Positions 1 to 8,222 of a stretch of DNA of 64,000 nt are shown piece after piece. The stretch comes from Pseudoalteromonas sp. MSK9-3 (GTDB lineage Bacteria > Pseudomonadota > Gammaproteobacteria > Enterobacterales > Alteromonadaceae). Positions within the stretch are counted from its first letter, which is position 1; every line of letters starts with the position of its first letter. The stretch lies in assembly GCF_003590335.1 (NCBI RefSeq), contig NZ_MIET01000046.1, positions 124,001 to 188,000 of the forward strand. The letters are read 5' to 3'. The translations under genes and the position numbers were made by a program. The notes beneath the pieces are model-generated. The model searched no databases, was not told the origin of the DNA, and worked only from the letters and a program-made list of their open reading frames with translations.

Positions 1-1
1 A

Positions 2-565
2 TACTTGAAAGATGAAAAAGGCATCACCGCACCTTTCCCTACGCCTGTGGCAGGGTTTAAAAATATTGCAATTTTAGAGTCGGTAATAGTAAACACAAAC
101 GCAACCCATATAGGTATTTGGGGTGAAGGGCCAGACAAGTTAGTCGATAATAATATAAATAATAAGTTCAATGCGTTGATTGAAGCACCTTGGTGGGTAG
201 CTGAGTACGCTCCAGATTTACTGCCTATTGCCCAAATAAACAGTGTACATACCGACTTTGTTTTAGCGCAAGCAACGAAAGTGTCAAAATATTCTATTGC
301 AACAGCCAAAGATAATGCAATACGTTTTCCAAGCAGTTGGGATATGTATGGCTCAAACGATGGTGAGCAATGGACACTGCTGGATAGTCAAGAGTTCTCA
401 AACTTACCTGAGTTGAGTGCGACCTACACGTTTGATGTTGCTAATACCGCTGAATATATACACTATCGAATTGATTTTCATAATACACGCACAGGAGAAG
501 CGGTTGGTGGTGATAGTGGTCGTTTGATCCAAATAGGTGAAATTGCGTTATGGAGCGAAGAATAA
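2..565 (+). CDS. C-terminal part of a discoidin-like (F5/8 type C) domain protein
   Basis: The reading frame is open from the left edge of the window, so this is the 3' part of a gene that begins outside. A TTG at position 5 is only an internal codon. The visible 187 or so residues have the sequence style of a galactose-binding or discoidin fold: a stretch about plants of Trp and Tyr (SSWDMYGSNDGEQW) followed by YIHYRIDF and a closing IQIGEIALW, which is typical of the last strands of F5/8 type C modules. Such modules bind carbohydrate or cell-surface ligands in secreted proteins. The upstream part, including any signal peptide or catalytic domain, cannot be seen. The stop is followed within 30 bases by a terminator. 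Domain identity is a sequence-style inference; full-length function is unknown. Confidence 0.6.
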   Translation, partial: YLKDEKGITAPFPTPVAGFKNIAILESVIVNTNATHIGIWGEGPDKLVDNNINNKFNALIEAPWWVAEYAPDLLPIAQINSVHTDFVLAQATKVSKYSIATAKDNAIRFPSSWDMYGSNDGEQWTLLDSQEFSNLPELSATYTFDVANTAEYIHYRIDFHNTRTGEAVGGDSGRLIQIGEIALWSEE

Positions 566-590
566 ATAGCTGAATGAGCTAATAATAAAA

Positions 591-619
591 AACCTCTACT
601 AACTTGGTAGAGGTTTTTT
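591..619. terminator. Bidirectional intrinsic terminator between the discoidin gene and rpmJ2
   Basis: A 9-bp stem (591-599 with 607-615) with a 7-base loop is flanked by an A-run on the left and a T-run on the right, so it can end transcription of the plus-strand discoidin-like gene and of the minus-strand rpmE2-rpmJ2 pair. Confidence 0.85.
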
Positions 620-636
620 GTCAGGGCAAGATAAAG

Positions 637-777
637 TTACTTTTTCGAGCCGCCTTTTCCTTGTACAGCTTTAAAGCGTGGATTTGTTTTACAAATCACA
701 AATACGCGACCGCGTCTTTTTACTACTTGACAACCAGGGCGATTTTTTGCGCTTTTTAGTGAACTAAGTACCTTCAT
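637..777 (-). CDS. rpmJ2: 50S ribosomal protein L36, type B (zinc-independent)
   Basis: This 46-residue protein is very close to E. coli YkgO: it starts [13 protein letters not shown] and contains [20 protein letters not shown]36 is a small protein of the large ribosomal subunit. The ordinary form carries a four-ligand zinc ribbon; this one has only two Cys and lacks the complete CxxC...CxxxxH set, so it is the zinc-free paralogue used when zinc is scarce. It lies 10 bases downstream of rpmE2 on the same strand and is presumably co-transcribed, ending at the bidirectional hairpin at 591-619. Recognition is firm. Confidence 0.92.
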   Translation of the reverse strand: MKVLSSLKSAKNRPGCQVVKRRGRVFVICKTNPRFKAVQGKGGSKK

Positions 778-787
778 AGAGCCTCCG

Positions 788-1039
788 TTATTTTGCGCTT
801 AAGTTTTTAAACCTGCGGTTAAATTGTGCAACACGTCCATCACTAGCAACCGCTTTTTGCTTGCCAGTATAGAAAGGGTGAGATTCACTAGACACATCAA
901 TTGGCACATAAGGGTAAGTAACACCTTCTAGTTCAATCGTTCTGTCAGTTTTAATTGTTGAGCCTACAACAAAGTAGCTATCTGCAGCTGTATCGTGAAA
1001 AGCGACTTGTTGGTAATCAGGGTGGATCCCAGGCTTCAT
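788..1039 (-). CDS. rpmE2: 50S ribosomal protein L31, type B (zinc-independent)
   Basis: An 83-residue L31 protein beginning [20 protein letters not shown] and containing [13 protein letters not shown], the hallmarks of the type B (YkgM-like) family. It has no cysteines, so it cannot hold the zinc ion bound by the ordinary L31 and can replace it to release zinc. It is the first gene of a two-gene unit with rpmJ2, the same pairing seen in E. coli ykgM-ykgO. A GGAG ribosome site precedes the ATG. A Zur-like palindrome sits immediately upstream (1049-1071), supporting control by zinc limitation. Confidence 0.95.
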   Translation of the reverse strand: MKPGIHPDYQQVAFHDTAADSYFVVGSTIKTDRTIELEGVTYPYVPIDVSSESHPFYTGKQKAVASDGRVAQFNRRFKNLSAK

Positions 1040-1048
1040 AAAAACTCC

Positions 1049-1071
1049 GTAATGTTTTGTTATAATGTATC
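1049..1071 (-). promoter_or_regulatory. Candidate Zur operator upstream of rpmE2-rpmJ2
   Basis: Read on the minus strand this 23-bp stretch agrees with the enterobacterial Zur consensus, as I remember it, at 16 of 22 informative positions, including the strongly conserved right half (AACATT) and the central TTATAA. It begins 10 bases upstream of the rpmE2 start and contains a -10-like TATAAC, so a bound repressor would cover the promoter and block the ribosome-site region. The zinc-free nature of both downstream proteins makes Zur control the expected biology. Confidence 0.7.
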
Positions 1072-1229
1072 GAATTTTATTTTAAATAAGAATTAATTGC
1101 AACAATTAATAGCGACTCCTGCAATTTCTCCTCAGATCGCATGAATGTTGTGCAAACGGTTGTTTAGGGGGTACCAATTCCGTATCAGCCTGTTATAACT
1201 AATAGATACAACAAGAAAAGGGAACAGTT

Positions 1230-1487
1230 ATGACTCAGGATAACGACCAACTAGACAACAGTGTAATCGCAACACTCAAAAATAAAGATCACTCCGCATT
1301 GAGTGCACAACTAGATAGTTTAAGTTGCACTCATACAGATATTATTGAGCTACTCGCTGAATATCAGGTGCTCAGCGAGCAAGAAGATGATGAAAAATTC
1401 GATAATTGGTACGATGCGTTATGTAAAGAGCAGCTTACTGTACTGAAGGCGTTTGAAGTAATGCGTGCGCACTATGAGCAGTCCTAG
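1230..1487 (+). CDS. Small acidic hypothetical protein
   Basis: An 85-residue protein rich in Asp, Glu and Leu, predicted mostly helical, with no signal peptide or membrane segment. A GGGA ribosome site lies 8 bases before the ATG and a TATAAC-like -10 element lies about 30 bases upstream, so expression is plausible. The gene converges on the minus-strand gene at 1497-2150 with only 9 bases between the two stop codons and no visible terminator. I do not recognise the family and assign no function. Confidence 0.6.
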   Translation: MTQDNDQLDNSVIATLKNKDHSALSAQLDSLSCTHTDIIELLAEYQVLSEQEDDEKFDNWYDALCKEQLTVLKAFEVMRAHYEQS

Positions 1488-1496
1488 CGCAAATAA

Positions 1497-2150
1497 TTAC
1501 TTTACGCTTAAATCGTATTTAATAACTAGGGCATCGATATAACGTTCACGCAATGATTGGTTTTGTTCATGCTTTGCTTGATGGCTTATAGCTCGATTTA
1601 ATAGCTTTAGTGCTTTAAGTAATTGTGGGCGCACTGTTATGTCAACGCTTGATGCTGTGCGTTCTTCGGTTAGCTCATCGACAATCGCTCTGCCCAGTTC
1701 GATATAAACAATTTCTTCAATTAACCCATTTTGGCTGATTGTCCCGTATTTACTGCATAGATACTGTTGCCAACTGGTCTGGATCTGGTCCTCTAAATCA
1801 TCACCAAAACGAGCGTCTTGGCAATACAAAGCTTGTTGTTGGCATCGCTCTAGAGTTTGAGTGTATTGCTGATAAAACAATTCGTAAGCTTGAGAAGAGC
1901 TTTGTACTTTATATTTTATTAAGTCTTGACCCCATTGTACGCCACCTCTTGGGTAGTAGTCGGTAAACTCCTCGCATTCATAGAGCCCTAAGTAAGAACT
2001 ACATTTGATGTTATTTTGAATACTATAAGAGGGCTTTGGGAATATACGGCTTTCTTGCCATTCTAATAAAGTTTCTTCAGAAATCTTTAGCGCTTGGCAT
2101 AGTTCTTCAGCGCGATAAAAATAAGTATTTAAGTGGCTAAGTAGGCTCAT
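1497..2150 (-). CDS. Hypothetical protein, possibly DUF6058 family
   Basis: A 217-residue soluble protein. The first 40 residues look like a helix-turn-helix of MerR or XRE style (an FYRAEELCQALKISEETLLEWQES segment that may read a short target), followed by YSIQNNIKCSSYLGLYECEEFTDYYPRG, a Tyr/Cys-rich central part and a helical C-terminus. The pattern resembles the uncharacterised DUF6058 family, but I hold that only loosely. It stands alone on the minus strand, divergent from dapA with 150 bases between the starts. Nothing in the sequence gives a reaction or partner. Confidence 0.5.
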   Translation of the reverse strand: MSLLSHLNTYFYRAEELCQALKISEETLLEWQESRIFPKPSYSIQNNIKCSSYLGLYECEEFTDYYPRGGVQWGQDLIKYKVQSSSQAYELFYQQYTQTLERCQQQALYCQDARFGDDLEDQIQTSWQQYLCSKYGTISQNGLIEEIVYIELGRAIVDELTEERTASSVDITVRPQLLKALKLLNRAISHQAKHEQNQSLRERYIDALVIKYDLSVK

Positions 2151-2300
2151 CGTTCAATAGACTGGATAAATATACAGTAATTCAATTGTGGATGATAAAA
2201 TTTAATATTTCAAGTAAAAAATTGCATCGTGAATTGCTCGGATATTACGGCCATTTATGGTAAAACATAGCCCAACTGATCCAATGCCAATTAAAATCGA

Positions 2301-3215
2301 ATGCGAACAATACAAACAATTAAACAAGCAAGCCTTATTACCGCGATAAAAACACCTTATACCATGTCTGGTGAAATTGATTTAGCAGCCTATGACCGCT
2401 TGGTTGAAGCGCAAATCAGTGCGGGCGTTGATGGCATTATCGTAGGTGGAACAACAGGTGAAGGCCAGTTAATGAACTGGGAAGAGCACCTAATGCTCAT
2501 CGCACATAGCGTCAATAAGTTTTCGAAAGACTTAGTTATTGTTGGCAATACAGGTAGTAATAATACGCGCGAGGCTATAAAAGCAACGGAATATGGCTTT
2601 GCTTCAGGCATGGATGCAGCGTTACAAATTAACCCGTATTATGGCCGTACATCACTGGCGGGTGTTAAAATTCATTTTGAGCGGTTGCTAGATCTTGGCC
2701 CTGCATTTGTTTATAACGTGCCAGGTAGAACGGGGCAAGACTTGACCCCTGACATCATAGAGCCACTAGCAAAGCACGTTAATTTTATCGGTGTAAAGGA
2801 GTGTGGTGGCAATGAACGCATTGCACACTATGAGTCAAAAGGCATCGCGTGTTGGTCTGGTAACGACGATGAAGCGCATGACGGCCGCCATTTACATCAA
2901 TCGCACGGAGTAATTTCAGTAACTTCAAATCTGATCCCTAAACTATTTCGCACATTAATGGACGCAAAAAATCCGACGTTAAATGATCAATTAACCCCCC
3001 TTATGAACTGGCTGTTTTGTGAGCCGAATCCAATTGCAATCAACAGCGCATTAATTATGACGGGAGCAGTTAAACCTGTATCACGTCTACCTTATGTTAC
3101 TCTGAGTAAAGCGCAGCAGTTGCAAGGGGTTGAACTTATAAATGCCCTTAATGAAGCCGATGTCGTCGGTGGAAAGGCAAATATCATTGATGAAACGCTA
3201 TTAAAGCTTTGTTAG
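2301..3215 (+). CDS. dapA: 4-hydroxy-tetrahydrodipicolinate synthase, plant-type DapA
   Basis: A 304-residue cytosolic enzyme of the DapA (class I aldolase) family, expected to condense pyruvate with aspartate semialdehyde in lysine and diaminopimelate synthesis. Visible motifs: GTTGE at 50-54, NPYYG at 111-115, YNVPGRT at 138-144 with the catalytic Tyr138 and substrate-binding Arg143, Schiff-base Lys166 in GVKE, SGNDDE at 186-191, and PNPI near 242. Many segments (GGTTGEGQLMNWEEH, WSGNDDEAHD, GVISVTSN) match plant DHDPS far better than E. coli DapA, including a Trp at 60 in the region that sets lysine sensitivity in plants. There is no clear ribosome site before the ATG. The neighbour rhlE has its own promoter overlapping this gene's stop. 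A different DapA-family reaction is possible but less likely. Confidence 0.85.
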   Translation: MRTIQTIKQASLITAIKTPYTMSGEIDLAAYDRLVEAQISAGVDGIIVGGTTGEGQLMNWEEHLMLIAHSVNKFSKDLVIVGNTGSNNTREAIKATEYGFASGMDAALQINPYYGRTSLAGVKIHFERLLDLGPAFVYNVPGRTGQDLTPDIIEPLAKHVNFIGVKECGGNERIAHYESKGIACWSGNDDEAHDGRHLHQSHGVISVTSNLIPKLFRTLMDAKNPTLNDQLTPLMNWLFCEPNPIAINSALIMTGAVKPVSRLPYVTLSKAQQLQGVELINALNEADVVGGKANIIDETLLKLC

Positions 3216-3237
3216 GTTGTAACAAATAACGTATAAT
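3209..3237 (+). promoter_or_regulatory. Sigma-70 promoter for rhlE
   Basis: A TTGTTA -35 element at 3209-3214 and a perfect TATAAT -10 element at 3232-3237 are separated by 17 bases. The -35 overlaps the dapA stop codon. The predicted start of transcription is about 27 bases before the rhlE ATG at 3272. Confidence 0.7.
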
Positions 3238-3271
3238 CTGCGGCCCTTAAGTATTGGTCGCAGGTTTTTTC

Positions 3272-4579
3272 ATGAATTTCAAATCTTTTAGTTTTTCTCC
3301 TTTGTTGCTTAAAGCACTCGACGAAATAAACTTTTCTACCCTAACCCCAATACAACAAGCTGCTATTCCCGTCGTGCGCAAAGGGCATGATGTTTTAGCT
3401 ACGGCTCAAACAGGCACGGGTAAAACAGCAGCGTTTGCATTACCTGTTATTCAAAAACTGCTAGATGCAGATAATGGGTCGCAATCCAAATCACCACGCG
3501 CATTAATTTTAGCGCCTACGCGTGAATTAGCGGAGCAGATAGGCCGTAACTGTGAGGAATTTGCACAGTATACAGAGCTAAAAACCGTATCGCTGTTTGG
3601 TGGAGTAAATACAACCGGGCAAGCTGACAAGCTGGCTGCAGGAGCCGATATTGTTGTTGCGACACCCGGCAGATTGCTTGACCATATTCGTCTAGGCAAC
3701 ATTAGTTTGGCAAATGTTCAGCACTTGGTATTAGATGAAGCTGATCGTATGTTAGATATGGGATTCATCACTGATATTCAACAAGTGATCGAGCTAACGC
3801 ATACTGATAAACAGATTTTATTGTTTTCGGCCACTTTTCCACCAGCTATGAAGCAATTTGCTGGTTCAGTGCTAAGACATCCTAAATATGTACAAGTAAC
3901 CCCTGAGAACACCACAGCAGAAACGGTTCGTCATGTTGTATATCCTGTTGAACAATCTCGTAAGCAAGAATTACTTTCAGAATTGATAGGCAAGAAAAAC
4001 TGGCAGCAAGTGCTTGTGTTTGTAAACATGAAGGACGTTGCGGATGAATTAGTAAACGAATTGATGCTTGATGGGATCCCTGCAATAGTCTGTCATGGCG
4101 ATAAAACACAAGGTGCTCGTCGACGTGCATTACGTGAGTTTAAAGAAGGCAAGGTGCGAGTGTTAGTTGCGACAGAGGTTGCTGCTCGAGGTATTGATAT
4201 TGAGGGCTTACCACGTGTTGTTAACTATGACTTGCCGTATTTGGCTGAAGATTATGTTCACCGTATTGGTCGAACAGGGCGAGCGGGTAACGAAGGGCAA
4301 GCGATCTCATTTGTGGCACGTGAAGAAGAGCAAGTTTTGGTGCATATTGAAGAGCTGATTGAGCAGCAGATCAAGCGTTATTACTTGCCAGGATATGAAG
4401 TAAGTAGTCGTGATAACTTAATTAAAAAGTTAAGTAAAAAGCAATCACATCAACGTCGTCAACCTCGTAGTAACCGCCCTAGTAATCAGGCAAGTGGTGA
4501 AGCGCGTGCTAAAAACCGCTCACGTATTGCCAATGTCCGCAAGCAAGTAAAAGGGACAAAGTTAGGACTTGATAAGTAA
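3272..4579 (+). CDS. rhlE: ATP-dependent RNA helicase, DEAD-box, RhlE family
   Basis: A 435-residue DEAD-box RNA helicase that unwinds short RNA duplexes during ribosome assembly and RNA turnover. All core motifs are intact: Q motif TPIQQ, motif I AQTGTGKT near 45-52, PTREL, TPGR, VLDEAD, SAT, VFVN, ARGID and HRIGRTGRAG. The overall style (short N-terminus MNFKSFSFSP, then the core) fits RhlE rather than SrmB, DeaD or DbpA. About 60 residues after the core form a very basic, Ser/Asn/Arg-rich tail, common in RNA-binding helicases. I chose the ATG at 3272 over an upstream in-frame TTG at 3254 because RhlE proteins start with this segment. A terminator follows the stop. Confidence 0.9.
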   Translation: MNFKSFSFSPLLLKALDEINFSTLTPIQQAAIPVVRKGHDVLATAQTGTGKTAAFALPVIQKLLDADNGSQSKSPRALILAPTRELAEQIGRNCEEFAQYTELKTVSLFGGVNTTGQADKLAAGADIVVATPGRLLDHIRLGNISLANVQHLVLDEADRMLDMGFITDIQQVIELTHTDKQILLFSATFPPAMKQFAGSVLRHPKYVQVTPENTTAETVRHVVYPVEQSRKQELLSELIGKKNWQQVLVFVNMKDVADELVNELMLDGIPAIVCHGDKTQGARRRALREFKEGKVRVLVATEVAARGIDIEGLPRVVNYDLPYLAEDYVHRIGRTGRAGNEGQAISFVAREEEQVLVHIEELIEQQIKRYYLPGYEVSSRDNLIKKLSKKQSHQRRQPRSNRPSNQASGEARAKNRSRIANVRKQVKGTKLGLDK

Positions 4580-4601
4580 TAAGGCCTTTTGAAGATTCTG
4601 A

Positions 4602-4630
4602 AAATAGCGGCTCAATTGCCGCTATTTTTT
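4602..4630 (+). terminator. Intrinsic terminator after rhlE
   Basis: A 10-bp stem (4602-4611 with 4618-4627), a 6-base loop and a following T-run, 22 bases after the rhlE stop. An A-rich left flank gives it some ability in the other direction for the NYN gene too. Confidence 0.85.
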
Positions 4631-4679
4631 ATTTTATAAAGCGTGTTAATTGATTACGCTGTTGGTGCGGGGTAAAGTT

Positions 4680-5159
4680 TTAGCGCGATAGCAGCAAGGA
4701 TGAGTTAATAGGAATAAACTCGTCGCATGATTCAATCAATAAATTAGCGGTTAGTTTTGTCGCCCCATATACGGTGCTTTTTACGTTATAGTGGTCGCGC
4801 AAATGTGCCAGTAAAATAGCAAAGTCACCATCACCTGATAGTAATATAATCTCATCGACCGTTTTGGCTGCCTCCATCATGTCAATGGTAATGCCTACGT
4901 CCCAATCCCCTTTTTTTGAACCGTCTTGACGTTGTATATAGGGTTTAAGCTTCACATCAAAGCCTATCGCGCGCAAGATATTTTGAAACTGAGTTTGTTT
5001 GTCGTCACCGCGATATGTTGCGTAAGCGTAGGCATGCTCTATTTGGCCATACTCTTTTGCTTGTGCCCAAAATGCATTGTAATCAAAATTACCGCCCAAG
5101 GACTGTTTACAGGTGTAATAGATATTTTGTACATCAACAAAAATAGCAATTTTTTTCAT
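4680..5159 (-). CDS. NYN-domain (LabA/DUF88-like, PIN-fold) protein
   Basis: A 159-residue protein made up of one NYN domain, a PIN-like fold predicted to be a metal-dependent ribonuclease. Conserved acidic residues are in the expected places: Asp9 in IFVDVQN, Asp85 and Asp87 in KKGDWDVGITIDM with Asp93, and Asp110/Asp112 in LLSGDGDF. The length is that of the minimal single-domain group; there is no additional C-terminal OST-HTH domain. It stands alone between rhlE and the chemoreceptor. Its RNA target is unknown. Confidence 0.85.
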   Translation of the reverse strand: MKKIAIFVDVQNIYYTCKQSLGGNFDYNAFWAQAKEYGQIEHAYAYATYRGDDKQTQFQNILRAIGFDVKLKPYIQRQDGSKKGDWDVGITIDMMEAAKTVDEIILLSGDGDFAILLAHLRDHYNVKSTVYGATKLTANLLIESCDEFIPINSSLLLSR

Positions 5160-5369
5160 GATTGAGCTTTCTATGTGACTGTTTTCTTATATATTCAGCT
5201 ACTGTAACAGATGTTATTGCTCATGTAAGAGGAATATACGGCTTTTACATTAAGAGGCGGTAATATAATGAGAGGTGGCAGAGCTTTAAGTGGTAGAGCT
5301 GCTATGACTAAGATATTTTATTTGATGCTTAGTCGGAGCAACATTCTGTGATTTGCTATATTGATGCGA

Positions 5370-5398
5370 GTAAAGCGGCCCGAAGCCGCTTTACTTTT
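5370..5398. terminator. Strong hairpin downstream of the chemoreceptor gene
   Basis: A 10-bp GC-rich stem (5370-5379 with 5385-5394) and a 5-base loop lie 23 bases past the chemoreceptor stop. The T-run (5395-5398) is on the plus-strand side; on the minus strand no U-tract follows, so for the chemoreceptor transcript it may act as a 3'-end protecting hairpin or a weak terminator. Confidence 0.6.
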
Positions 5399-5416
5399 AG
5401 TACAGTGAATGTTCAA

Positions 5417-7051
5417 TTAGACTTTAAATTCACTCACTAAGTGATTTAATTGGTGTGACATCTCACTTAAGTTGTGGCTCGATGCTTTTGTATGTTCTGC
5501 ACCAGTCTCTGTTTGGCTTGCTACTTGGGCAATGCCACTCATGCTGTTAGCAATATCGATGGTATTTTGAGTTTGCACTTGGGCTGAGTTGGCAATTTCA
5601 ATATTAATTGCGCTAAGAGATTTCACTGCGGTATCTATTTTCTTCAGTGTGTCATTACACAGAGTCCCTGTTTCTAAACCTTGCTCTGTAGCGCGTTTGC
5701 AAGTAAGCATTTCAGAGACAGTTGCAGAGACTCCTTGATGCAGTTTAGCGATGATATTTTGAATATCATCGGTAGATTGCTGTGTGCGCATAGCAAGTGT
5801 TCTCACTTCGTCAGCAACAACAGCAAAGCCTCTACCTTGCTCACCGGCTCTAGCAGCTTCTATCGCGGCGTTTAACGCCAGTAAATTAGTTTGCTCAGCG
5901 ACTTTATTTATCACATCTAGCACAGCGCCAATCTCAGTAGATGATTGTTGCAGATCGGCCACCGCTTTTTCAGCTTGCGATACACTGGCGGCGACTTTTT
6001 CAATCGCTGCCATATTTGATTGTAAATGTTCGATACCTTGATCGGTTAATTTAGATGAGTTTTGTGCAGTTTCTAGTGCGTATTGCGTCTGTGAATACAC
6101 AGACTCTGATGATTCACTCAATGCGGAAATTTTATTTTGCACTGACTCTGTATCATTATTCTGTTGTTTTATTCCTGTTTGGATTTGGTTGGTTACACAG
6201 GCTAATTCTTCAGCTTGAGACGCGAGTGAATGGGTATTGCCATTAATATTGTTTAGTACATCTCTAAAGTGCTGATTCATGTTATTGAACGTTTTGGCCA
6301 TGACCGTTAGCTCGTCGTTGCCATGGTTTTTCAACTGAATAGTTAGGTCTTTGTTTTGTGTGATTTGACCCATAGTACGCGTTAATTTGGCCAATGGCTT
6401 AGTAATATTTCTAGCAATAATATGAGATAACAAGATCAATAAACTGATATAAAGTAATGTCTCAATCATAATTCGAATGAGAATATCCTGATAAGCCTGC
6501 TGTACATCAGTTAAATAGATACCGGTACCTATGGCCCAATTCCAGTGGTTTAAACGATAAATATACGATGTTTTATTTTCCTGCTCAACTGAACCTGGCT
6601 TAGGCCACAGATATTCTACAAACCCTTCGCCATCACGTTTAGCGGTAGTAACAAAGTCTCTAAATGCCGAAGAAATAAAGTCTTTTGAATGTAATGTCAT
6701 TGACTGACCATTCAATTTTGGTTTGATCGGATGGCTTACCATATTGCCATTTAGGTCAAACATAAAAAAGTAACCGGATTGGTCATAGCGCGTTGCATTT
6801 ATTAATTTTTTTGCTTGTTTTTGCTGTTGTTCTTTGGTGAGGGTGTGATCCTGCTTAATCGCGTTTAACTGAGAGTTTAAAGCTCCAATAAGATTTTGAG
6901 CTTGAACTTTTCTTTCAGCGACCATTGTGGCCTCTAACTTATTAGCAGATGTCAGCTGGATGCCGATAATGATGATGCTAGCTAATACAATACTCAGTCT
7001 AAGCTTATTCGCGACGCTCAGTAGCCCTAAAAGGTGATTCACTTTTAACAT
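5417..7051 (-). CDS. Methyl-accepting chemotaxis protein with a periplasmic Cache domain
   Basis: A 544-residue transmembrane chemoreceptor. TM1 is at about 18-34, a single Cache (sCache_2 type) sensor domain at about 40-185 (with [16 protein letters not shown] and [11 protein letters not shown]), TM2 at about 191-213, HAMP at about 215-268, then the coiled-coil signalling domain. The kinase-contact tip is present near 385-415 ([32 protein letters not shown]). It would control CheA through CheW. sCache_2 receptors often sense small carboxylates or amino acids, but the ligand cannot be read here. The protein ends in SEFKV with no CheR-binding pentapeptide. It is not beside other chemotaxis genes. 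Confidence 0.93.
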   Translation of the reverse strand: MLKVNHLLGLLSVANKLRLSIVLASIIIIGIQLTSANKLEATMVAERKVQAQNLIGALNSQLNAIKQDHTLTKEQQQKQAKKLINATRYDQSGYFFMFDLNGNMVSHPIKPKLNGQSMTLHSKDFISSAFRDFVTTAKRDGEGFVEYLWPKPGSVEQENKTSYIYRLNHWNWAIGTGIYLTDVQQAYQDILIRIMIETLLYISLLILLSHIIARNITKPLAKLTRTMGQITQNKDLTIQLKNHGNDELTVMAKTFNNMNQHFRDVLNNINGNTHSLASQAEELACVTNQIQTGIKQQNNDTESVQNKISALSESSESVYSQTQYALETAQNSSKLTDQGIEHLQSNMAAIEKVAASVSQAEKAVADLQQSSTEIGAVLDVINKVAEQTNLLALNAAIEAARAGEQGRGFAVVADEVRTLAMRTQQSTDDIQNIIAKLHQGVSATVSEMLTCKRATEQGLETGTLCNDTLKKIDTAVKSLSAINIEIANSAQVQTQNTIDIANSMSGIAQVASQTETGAEHTKASSHNLSEMSHQLNHLVSEFKV

Positions 7052-7499
7052 AGTTACCTACAACAAGATTTTCTTTAATAATACGCAATAGACAGCGCTG
7101 TCAAATTTTGCGGGAAGTGTACGCATTAATGTGTACAAAGAAAGAGTAAACTTCTTATGTCTTAAGGCTCTACAGGGTGTGGCGACACTATGTCATTGAT
7201 AATCAATCTCATTATGGGTTTTGCTGCAATGTAAAAAAATGTAAATAGTAAGGGGGTTGAGCCTATTGAAATAATAGCGTTTAATTATAAAGTATGGGTT
7301 TATGTTGAGAGGTAATTGCGATATTTTATCGGTACTGTAATGGCTTCTAATGCATAAATATGTATTTCTTACTGTTTTTATTGATAATTAGTTGGAGTGT
7401 TTCACTATTTTCATTAGATACTGATTTAATAGCGAATTATCATATAATTTCTCATGTAGTTCTTTTTTATTACCATTTGCTGCTTTAAGTCTGAAGTGT
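7052..7499. other. Intergenic region upstream of the chemoreceptor, no gene seen
   Basis: About 450 AT-rich bases between the chemoreceptor start and the DsbB-like gene's terminator. No ORF with a credible start or composition was found. It should hold the chemoreceptor promoter; a partial flagellar-type -10 near 7325-7332 has no matching -35, so I do not call it. Confidence 0.5.
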
Positions 7500-7537
7500 A
7501 AAAATGAGCCTTGTTTTTGCAAAAACAAGGCTCATTT
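7500..7537 (-). terminator. Intrinsic terminator of the DsbB-like gene, 36-bp perfect palindrome
   Basis: Positions 7502-7537 form a perfect inverted repeat of 18 bases per arm with GC at the centre. On the minus strand it is followed by five T residues, 40 bases past the stop of the DsbB-like gene. Confidence 0.85.
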
Positions 7538-7577
7538 GAAAGCCTATACATTTCACTGATTTAATATTGACCTGATT

Positions 7578-7973
7578 TTATGACGGTTTTTGCCTCATTA
7601 TTAACGCGACTAACCCGATTGTAATAATTAAAGCGAAACCCGATAAAATAAATGGGTCTATTGCTAGGTTCGCGTTAAATGAGAATTCACCCGCAGAAAT
7701 TTTCTTCCAGCCCATAAAGTGCTGATTAGACGCTACGATAGCCCCAAATAATCCAATGATGAGTGCCATATATTTGGCGCTCCAATGGCTAGCGAAAGGC
7801 AGTAGAAGGATTATGCCTAAAATGCCGATAACTGAGCGTTGAACTCGACAGTATGGGCATACATAAACAGCACCCATTAATTCAACTGCCCAAGCTGTAA
7901 TAGAGATAAATATTGCCACACATGCAATTAAACGCGTGTTATTTGAATATGTGTTTAAATCAAAAATTGCCAT
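7578..7973 (-). CDS. DsbB-like inner-membrane protein with a single CxxC pair
   Basis: A 131-residue protein with four predicted membrane helices (about 14-32, 46-60, 66-84 and 110-127). The motif CPYCRVQR at 39-46, at the end of the first periplasmic loop, corresponds to the first redox pair of DsbB (CVLCxxQR), which passes electrons from disulfide formation to quinone. The second periplasmic loop (about 84-110) contains no cysteine, so the second Cys pair that reoxidises DsbA in ordinary DsbB is missing. It is also shorter than DsbB (about 175). It may act on a different partner or need a second protein. It stands alone with its own terminator. Confidence 0.7.
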   Translation of the reverse strand: MAIFDLNTYSNNTRLIACVAIFISITAWAVELMGAVYVCPYCRVQRSVIGILGIILLLPFASHWSAKYMALIIGLFGAIVASNQHFMGWKKISAGEFSFNANLAIDPFILSGFALIITIGLVALIMRQKPS

Positions 7974-8222
7974 GTTTTCCTTTCTTCAACAAGCATAATA
8001 TTAGCTATATAACCATATGGTATAACATATTCTTTTTTACTGCAAAGGTTATGTTATCACGTTTGCTTATGAGTCATTTTAGATCTTTTTTAATTGTCGA
8101 AATGTTAGCTTTAGCGTTTGACCTAAACTTAGAGGTAAAAGGGTCGACTAATTTTCGTGATGCGTATGAGTAAGGTGAAATTGCTTATCCTGTTGTGTAT
8201 GTTTATCTAACATCATCAGATG

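Noticed and set aside
2151-2300. Lysine riboswitch upstream of dapA
   Set aside because: The 150-base region is too short and lacks the expected set of stems.
7325-7332. ACCGATAA-like flagellar sigma -10 on the minus strand upstream of the chemoreceptor
   Set aside because: No acceptable TAAAGTTT-like -35 at the right distance and it is over 270 bases from the start.
7913-8173. 86-codon plus-strand ORF across the start of the DsbB-like gene
   Set aside because: It overlaps the well-supported minus-strand gene, has no ribosome site and has AT-rich, non-coding composition.
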